NCBI RefSeq assembly: GCF_030345695.1
Contig: NZ_JAUASV010000006.1
Location: 62,001 to 126,000 of the forward strand
From: Galbitalea sp. SE-J8
Lineage (GTDB): Bacteria; Actinomycetota; Actinomycetes; Actinomycetales; Microbacteriaceae
Direction: 5' to 3'
DNA length: 64,000 nt
Shown here: positions 59,316-64,000 of the stretch, piece after piece
Numbering within the stretch: position 1 is the first letter of the stretch
Layout: each line of letters begins with the position of its first letter
The notes under the pieces: model-generated
Databases searched by the model: none
What the model saw: the letters and a program-made list of their open reading frames with translations, nothing else
Told to the model about the DNA's origin: nothing
Position numbers and translations under genes: made by a program

Positions 59316-59771
59316 TCAGTCTCCCGACGCGGCGGCGGCCGCGGCCGGCACCGGTCGCGTGCGGCGCAGCCAGAACAGCCCGACGACCGGCAGCACGAGC
59401 GGCACGAACGCGTAGTACATCCCGTACACCGACCACACCGTCTTCTGCGGGAACAGCGACGGGTCGACGACCGTGAGCGTGCCGACGACGAGCACGAACA
59501 GCAGCTCGAAGCCGATCGTGATCACGGCGACGCGCCACCACGACTCGCGCGGGATCACGAGGGCGACCGTCGCGACGATGTAGACGACCGCGGCGAGCGC
59601 GGACAGCGAGTACGGCAGCGGCGCGCGCTCGAAGTCGGTGGCGAGCTGCAGCACGCTCCGCCCGGTGGCCGCGATCGCGAGCAGACCGTAGAGCACGATG
59701 AGCACCCGGCCGAAACCGCGCGCTCGTCGCGACAGCTGCGGCGCCTGCGGCGGGGTGGGGAGCGCGCTCAT
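59316..59771 (-). CDS. Small four-helix membrane protein, hypothetical
   Basis: 151 residues, four transmembrane helices (VLIVLYGLLAIAATGRSVLQL; LSALAAVVYIVATVALVIP; VAVITIGFELLFVLVVGTLTVV; YAFVPLVLPVVGLFWLRRTRP). No known family is named with certainty; similar proteins are common beside ribF in Microbacteriaceae (recollection, not checked). Start ATG 59769-59771. Operon with ribF. Confidence 0.75.
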   Translation of the reverse strand: MSALPTPPQAPQLSRRARGFGRVLIVLYGLLAIAATGRSVLQLATDFERAPLPYSLSALAAVVYIVATVALVIPRESWWRVAVITIGFELLFVLVVGTLTVVDPSLFPQKTVWSVYGMYYAFVPLVLPVVGLFWLRRTRPVPAAAAAASGD

Positions 59772-59829
59772 CGGGACACCAGCGTACCGAGCGCGGAGCG
59801 TGCTCGCTGCACGGCTCACGCCCGCGGGC

Positions 59830-60198
59830 TCAGGCCTGCTGCACGGTCCAGATCTGCAGCATCCGCCAGAGCATGACCGCGACCGCGAGACTCGCGACGC
59901 CGAGCACGACGGTGCTCCACCGCCCGCGGTCGACGAGACCCCAGAGCACCGCGACCGGCGGCAGCAGGGCGGCCGTGACGAGGTAGATCCAGAACTCGAC
60001 GAGGTCACCGGTCGGCGCGTTGCCGACGAGCGGGGCGACGATCGCGACCACGATCTGCACGACGAGCGCGAGCTCGACGAGCGCCGTCGCTCCGATCGAG
60101 ATGTCGTCGGGACGGCGCCCCACGAGCCCGAGCACGACCGCGAGGAGGCCGACGACGACCGCGATGCCGATCTCGACGTAGGCGAGACCGGCGATCAC
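59830..60198 (-). CDS. Small four-helix membrane protein, hypothetical
   Basis: 122 residues, four transmembrane helices with a short charged loop. The GTG start (60196-60198) overlaps the truB stop as GTGA, so translation is coupled to truB. Function unknown. With the next gene it separates truB from ribF. Confidence 0.75.
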   Translation of the reverse strand: MIAGLAYVEIGIAVVVGLLAVVLGLVGRRPDDISIGATALVELALVVQIVVAIVAPLVGNAPTGDLVEFWIYLVTAALLPPVAVLWGLVDRGRWSTVVLGVASLAVAVMLWRMLQIWTVQQA

Positions 60199-61151
60199 TC
60201 GCGGTCCCGATCCGGTGCGGCGCTGCCGGACGCGGCCACGGGGAAGTTCGTCACGGCCCTGAGGCTATCGCCGCGGCGCTCGGCGATGCCCACGAGCACG
60301 CCGTCGGGGTCGATCGCCGCGATCGGTCCCGACTCGCCCGCCGCGGAGCCGATCGGCACGCGCTTGCCCTGCCGCAGCGCGAGCGCCTCGGCGTCGTCGA
60401 GCGCGCGGGTCGCGAACAGCGCGGACGCGACGGATGCCGGCTCCCGCAGCCGGGCGGCGAGGCCGTCGCCGAACGCGACCCGGCGGTCCGCATCCTCGAC
60501 CATGGGCACGGCGTCCGCGACGTCGAACGGGCCGACCCGGTCGCGCCGCAGCGCGACGAGGTGCGCCCCGACGCCGGTCTCGTCGCCGGCGTCGCGCGCG
60601 ATCGCGCGGATGTAGGTGCCGCTCGAGCACGCGACCCGCACGTCGACGTCGACCGTCGCATCCCCGCCGTCGGCACCGGGGCGCCGCACGCCGAGCACGT
60701 CGATCGACTCGATGCGCACGCGGCGGGCCGCGAGCTCCACGGTCTCCCCCGCGCGCACCCGGTCGTAGGCGCGCCGGCCGTCGACCTTGATCGCGCTCAC
60801 CGCGCTCGGCACCTGGTCCCGGTCGCCGACCTGGCCCGCGAGCGCGGCCGTGAGCCGCGCGTCGGTGAGGTGCGCGGCATCCGTCGTCGCGGTCACCGCG
60901 CCGTCCGCGTCGTCGCTGTCGGTCGCGACGCCGAACCGGATCGTCGCCGAGTAGACCTTGTCGAGGCCGACGAGGTAGGTCAGCAGTCGGGTCGAGCTGT
61001 CGACGCCGAGCACGAGGAGCCCGGTCGCCATCGGGTCGAGCGTGCCCGCGTGCCCGACCTTGCGGGTGCCGAGCGCCCGCCGGGCGCGCGCGACGACGTC
61101 GTGGCTCGTGACGCCCCCGGGCTTGTCGACGAGCAGGATGCCGCTCGTCAC
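60195..61151 (-). CDS. truB: tRNA pseudouridine(55) synthase
   Basis: 318 residues. Catalytic aspartate D39 in GHAGTLDPMATG; further motifs KVYSATIRFGVATDSDDADG and SGTYIRAIARDAG. Makes pseudouridine 55 in the T-loop of tRNAs. The GTG start overlaps the stop of the upstream TetR gene (GTGA). The gene normally follows rbfA; here a TetR regulator precedes it. Confidence 0.98.
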   Translation of the reverse strand: MTSGILLVDKPGGVTSHDVVARARRALGTRKVGHAGTLDPMATGLLVLGVDSSTRLLTYLVGLDKVYSATIRFGVATDSDDADGAVTATTDAAHLTDARLTAALAGQVGDRDQVPSAVSAIKVDGRRAYDRVRAGETVELAARRVRIESIDVLGVRRPGADGGDATVDVDVRVACSSGTYIRAIARDAGDETGVGAHLVALRRDRVGPFDVADAVPMVEDADRRVAFGDGLAARLREPASVASALFATRALDDAEALALRQGKRVPIGSAAGESGPIAAIDPDGVLVGIAERRGDSLRAVTNFPVAASGSAAPDRDRE

Positions 61152-61744
61152 GACCGGTCGCCCATGAGCAGGTCGAGCTTGTTCGGGATCGCGGTGTCGA
61201 GCAGCTCCCGCGCGGTCTCGGAGCCGTCGAACTCGTCGACCATCTGCAGTCCGATCAGCGTGTTGATGAGCATGCCGCCGGAGAGGAACTCCACGGCGCG
61301 CGGCGCGTCGAGGCCCGCGCGCTCGCGCAGGAAGCGGTACACCGACAGGAAGCCCTCGCGCGCGCACTCGCCGATCACGGGCTCCGCGCCGAGCACGAAC
61401 GCGTGCATGAGCGAGAGCACGAGGCCGCGGCGGCGGCCGGCGATGGTCGCGTAGGCACGCCCCATGCGGTGCCCGATCTCGTCCGCCGGGCCCTCGAGCG
61501 CTCCCTCGAACGCCGTGATGAGCTCGTCGAGCGCGCGCTGCAGCACCTCGACGTAGAGCTGCTGCTTCGAGCCGAACATGCGCACGACGTAGGGCTGGCT
61601 GACGCCCGCCGCCCTGGCGACCTGGTCGGTCGTCGCCCCGACGTAGCCGCGGTCGCCGAACACGTCCATGGCGGCGTCGAGGATGAGGGCGCGCCGTTCG
61701 TCGGATCGCATGCGCGGGGCTGCGGAGGCGGATGCCGGGGTCAT
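61148..61744 (-). CDS. TetR/AcrR family transcriptional regulator
   Basis: 198 residues. The HTH is clear (ALILDAAMDVFGDRGYVGATTDQVARAAGVSQPYVVRMFGSKQQLYVEVL); the C-terminal domain is of the AcrR_C type. Divergent from a DHA2 exporter with 82 bp between starts and two operator-like sites there, so it most likely represses that exporter and itself. Unusually, its stop overlaps the truB start, placing a housekeeping tRNA gene under this promoter. Confidence 0.95.
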   Translation of the reverse strand: MTPASASAAPRMRSDERRALILDAAMDVFGDRGYVGATTDQVARAAGVSQPYVVRMFGSKQQLYVEVLQRALDELITAFEGALEGPADEIGHRMGRAYATIAGRRRGLVLSLMHAFVLGAEPVIGECAREGFLSVYRFLRERAGLDAPRAVEFLSGGMLINTLIGLQMVDEFDGSETARELLDTAIPNKLDLLMGDRS

Positions 61745-61752
61745 GCTTGACA

Positions 61753-61800
61753 GGTTATCAGCCGATTACTACAGTCGCGTCTTGTAATCATCCGATAACC
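61753..61800. promoter_or_regulatory. Paired operator sites between TetR and MFS genes
   Basis: GGTTATCAGCCGATTAC (61753-61769) and GTAATCATCCGATAACC (61784-61800) are inverted relative to each other, 14 bp apart, matching at 13 of 17 positions when one is reversed. Each also has weak internal symmetry (GTTATC...GATTAC; GTAATC...GATAAC). Spacing and AT content fit two TetR dimer sites over both promoters. Confidence 0.75.
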
Positions 61801-61826
61801 ACTTCTCCCGGAACGGAACCGCCCCG

Positions 61827-63254
61827 ATGTCCACCGTCACCGCACCCGCGGCACCGCCCGCCGCATCCGCTCCGCACCGCCGCGCGCCGCTCTGGCTCGC
61901 GATCGTCGCGACCGCACTGCCCATGTTCATGGCCACGCTCGACAACCTCGTCATGACGAACGCGCTGCCCGTCATCCAGCGCGAGTTCGACGCGACCCTC
62001 GAGCAGCTGCAGTGGTTCATGAACGCCTACACGCTCGCGTTCGCCTCGTTCATCCTGTTCGCCGTCGCGCTCGGCGACCGGTTCGGACGCCGCCACGTCT
62101 TCGTCGCGGGCGTCGTCGTGTTCACGCTCGCCTCGGCCGCCGCCGCGCTCTCCAGCGAGCCGTGGCAGCTCGTCATCGCGCGCGCCGTGCAGGGCTTCGG
62201 CGGTGCGGCGATCATGCCGCTGTCGCTCACGCTGCTGGTCGGATCGGTTGGACCGGAGCGCCGCTCCATGGCGATCGGCATCTGGGGCGGCATCGCCGGC
62301 CTCGGCGTCGCCCTCGGACCGCTCATCGGCGGCGCCGTGCTCGAGGGCTGGAACTGGGAGGCGATCTTCTGGATCAACGTCCCGGTCGGGGTCGTCGGCA
62401 CGGTGCTCGCGATCGTCGCGATCCCGAACTCGTTCGGCGCCCGGCTGCGCGCCGACGTGCTCGGGGTGCTCCTGGCCGGCATCGGCGTGCTCGCGGTCGT
62501 GTTCGGCATCGTCCGCGGCAACGACGACGGCTGGGACAGCCTCACCGTGCTCGGCTCGCTCGTCGGCGGCGCCGCGCTGCTCGGCGCGTTCATCCTCTGG
62601 GAGAGCCGCACGAGCGCGCCGCTGCTGCCGCTCGGCCTGTTCCGCGACCGCAGCTTCACGATCGCGAACGTCGTCGGCCTCGCGTTCAGTTTCGGCGCGT
62701 TCGGGTCGATCTTCATCCTCATCCAGTTCATGCAGGTCGTGCAGGGCACGACGGCGCTCGAGGCCGGCATCCGCACCATGCCGTGGACGCTCGCCCCGCT
62801 CGTCATCGCACCGCTCACCGGCTTCCTCGTGCCGCGCTTCGGCACCCGCGCGCTCATCGTCGCGGGGCTCACGCTGCAGGCCGGCGGCATGGTCTGGCTC
62901 GCGCTCGTGATGAGCGCCGACTCGACGTTCCTCGACATGCTCGTGCCGTTCATCATGGAGGGCGTCGGCATGAGCCTCGTCTTCGCGCCGAGCTCGACCG
63001 CCGTGCTCGCGAACATGAGCGCCGAGAACACCGCGAAGGCGAGCGGCACGAACTCGACGATGCGCGAGATCGGCACGGCGCTCGGCATCGCCGTGCTCAC
63101 CGCGGTGTTCACGGGAGCGGGCGGCGAGCTCACGCCGACCGGCTACGTCGACGCCGCGGTGCCGGCCGTGCTCACCGGCGCCGGAGCGCTCGCCCTCGCC
63201 GCGATCGTCGCGCTGCTCCTCCCGCTCGGCCGCCCGGCGCCGTCGGTAGGGTGA
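61827..63254 (+). CDS. MFS transporter, DHA2 family (14-TM drug exporter)
   Basis: 475 residues, 14 predicted helices. DHA2 features: TALPMFMATLDNLVMTNALPVIQREF at the start, motif A (GDRFGRRHVFVAG) and motif C-like (GIAGLGVALGPLIGG). Related to EmrB/QacA-type proton-driven exporters. Expected to be induced by its substrate through the divergent TetR. The stop overlaps the start of the ketopantoate reductase gene (GTGA). Confidence 0.95.
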   Translation: MSTVTAPAAPPAASAPHRRAPLWLAIVATALPMFMATLDNLVMTNALPVIQREFDATLEQLQWFMNAYTLAFASFILFAVALGDRFGRRHVFVAGVVVFTLASAAAALSSEPWQLVIARAVQGFGGAAIMPLSLTLLVGSVGPERRSMAIGIWGGIAGLGVALGPLIGGAVLEGWNWEAIFWINVPVGVVGTVLAIVAIPNSFGARLRADVLGVLLAGIGVLAVVFGIVRGNDDGWDSLTVLGSLVGGAALLGAFILWESRTSAPLLPLGLFRDRSFTIANVVGLAFSFGAFGSIFILIQFMQVVQGTTALEAGIRTMPWTLAPLVIAPLTGFLVPRFGTRALIVAGLTLQAGGMVWLALVMSADSTFLDMLVPFIMEGVGMSLVFAPSSTAVLANMSAENTAKASGTNSTMREIGTALGIAVLTAVFTGAGGELTPTGYVDAAVPAVLTGAGALALAAIVALLLPLGRPAPSVG

Positions 63255-64000
63255 CGGATGTGCGGGTCGGGGTGATCGGAGCGGGCGCGATCGGCGGCAC
63301 CATCGCCGCCCTGCTCGACCGCGGCGGCCACGACGTGACCGTGGTCGCGCGCGGGGCGAACCTCTCGGCGATCCGCGAGCGCGGCATCCGTCTCGGCGGC
63401 GCCGAGCCGCCCGCGGGCTGGGGCGAGCACACGGCGATGGTGACGGCGGTCGAGCGGCTCGACTCCCCCGCCGACCTGCTCGTGATCGCGACGAAGGCGC
63501 AGGATGCCGCCGCGGCGCTCGCGCAGAACGAGCGCGCAGCGGCATCCGCTCTCGTGCTCGTCGTGCAGAACGGGCTGGGCGGCACGGCGACCGTGGCGTC
63601 CGCCCTCGGCCGGGACGACATCGTGGGCGGGCTCGCCCTGTACGCCGCATCCCACCTCGAACCGGGTGCCGTGACGATCACGGCTCCCGGTGTGACGGTG
63701 CTCGGCGGGGCGGGCGCGGGCTCCGTCACCGCGACGCGGGCGGTGGCCGACGTGCTCGGCACCGCGATGCCCGTCGAGGTGGTGGCCGACTTCGCGGGCG
63801 CCCAGTGGTCGAAGCTGCTCGTCAACCAGGTCAACGCGCTACCCGCGATCACGGGCCTGAGCGTGCAGCAGGTCGTCGCGGACCCCCGCCTGCGCACCGT
63901 GCTCGTCGCGAGCATGCAGGAGCTCGTGCGCGTCGCCCGCGCGGGCGGGGTGCGCTTCGCTCCCGTGCAGGGGCTGAACGATCCGCTCGCGAGGCTGTTC
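63251..64000 (+). CDS. Ketopantoate reductase family protein (PanE/ApbA), cut by window edge
   Basis: About 250 residues visible; the frame is open at the window end. N-terminal Rossmann VRVGVIGAGAIGGTIAALLDRGGHDVTVVARG, then LLVIATKAQDA and VVQNGLGG, and the C-terminal domain begins with AQWSKLLVNQVNALPAITG (conserved Lys/Asn/Asn). Reduces 2-dehydropantoate to pantoate with NADPH in CoA synthesis, or a related 2-oxo acid; many paralogues have other substrates. GTG start overlapping the exporter stop, so it is co-transcribed with a drug exporter, which favours a non-pantothenate role. Confidence 0.88.
   Translation, partial: MTDVRVGVIGAGAIGGTIAALLDRGGHDVTVVARGANLSAIRERGIRLGGAEPPAGWGEHTAMVTAVERLDSPADLLVIATKAQDAAAALAQNERAAASALVLVVQNGLGGTATVASALGRDDIVGGLALYAASHLEPGAVTITAPGVTVLGGAGAGSVTATRAVADVLGTAMPVEVVADFAGAQWSKLLVNQVNALPAITGLSVQQVVADPRLRTVLVASMQELVRVARAGGVRFAPVQGLNDPLARLF

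Noticed and set aside
1-64000. tRNA or rRNA genes
   Set aside because: I looked for T-loop words (GTTCGAATC-type) and rRNA conserved blocks and found no plausible cloverleaf or rRNA segment.

Overview
The window is very GC-rich (roughly 70 % or more) and reads as chromosome of a high-GC actinobacterium, most likely a member of the Microbacteriaceae. Support for this: frequent GTG starts with ATGA/GTGA overlaps, the recurrent GGATGC/GCATCC words seen in that family, and typical actinobacterial proteins (DUF5302, three DUF2510 proteins, NERD, MarP, a HelD-type RNA polymerase recycling ATPase, and Ku plus a POL-PE-LIG LigD). I see no rRNA, tRNA, CRISPR array, complete insertion sequence or prophage. 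The species cannot be named from this sequence.

Layout. 1-5.6 kb: 5' part of an M16 peptidase, a TetR regulator with a structured upstream region, an aldo/keto reductase, a PEBP protein and pnp. 5.8-16.6 kb: a repeat cluster; MarR with a divergent two-flavoprotein fusion; VanZ; an MFS/LysR pair; DUF5302; a CE1758/CE1759-type luciferase-like monooxygenase with its FMN reductase; fructosamine kinase; macro domain; rpsO. 16.7-22.5 kb: two membrane proteins, MarP, NERD, HelD. 22.7-27.9 kb: a LuxR-family ATPase regulator and two alpha/beta hydrolases, bracketed by two near-identical long palindromes. 27.9-39.5 kb: PrsW, a membrane protein, a short quinone-oxidoreductase-like ORF, a GlcD-type oxidase, an Ada-AlkA/DUF6328/YihY operon, then ku and ligD. 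39.5-51 kb: aspartate ammonia-lyase, three DUF2510 genes, a SNF2 helicase and an ABC/two-component operon. 51-56.1 kb: phosphodiesterase, Stealth phosphotransferase, M20 peptidase, ROK kinase. 56.1-58.4 kb: a lower-GC patch of secreted proteins and a decayed ParD antitoxin. 58.4-64 kb: ribF, two membrane genes, truB, two TetR/MFS-type genes and a cut-off ketopantoate reductase.

How the genes fit together. The conserved order truB - ribF - rpsO - pnp - M16 peptidase is kept on the minus strand, but accessory blocks separate its members by 41.8, 10.8 and 2.7 kb. Repair genes form two groups: Ku/LigD for end joining, and the adaptive alkylation regulator/glycosylase. Several regulator-target pairs are divergent, with palindromes between them (TetR/MFS, LysR/MFS, MarR/flavoprotein).

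The most unusual content is two families of dispersed repeats. One is a nearly perfect 29-36 bp inverted repeat present three times; each arm contains an 11-mer twice, and gene stop codons lie inside it. The other is a ~48 bp element, found singly or in tandem at the 3' ends of genes. Other items worth attention are the structured region before the first TetR gene, the luciferase-like/FAD-oxidase fusion, and the DUF2510 triplet.
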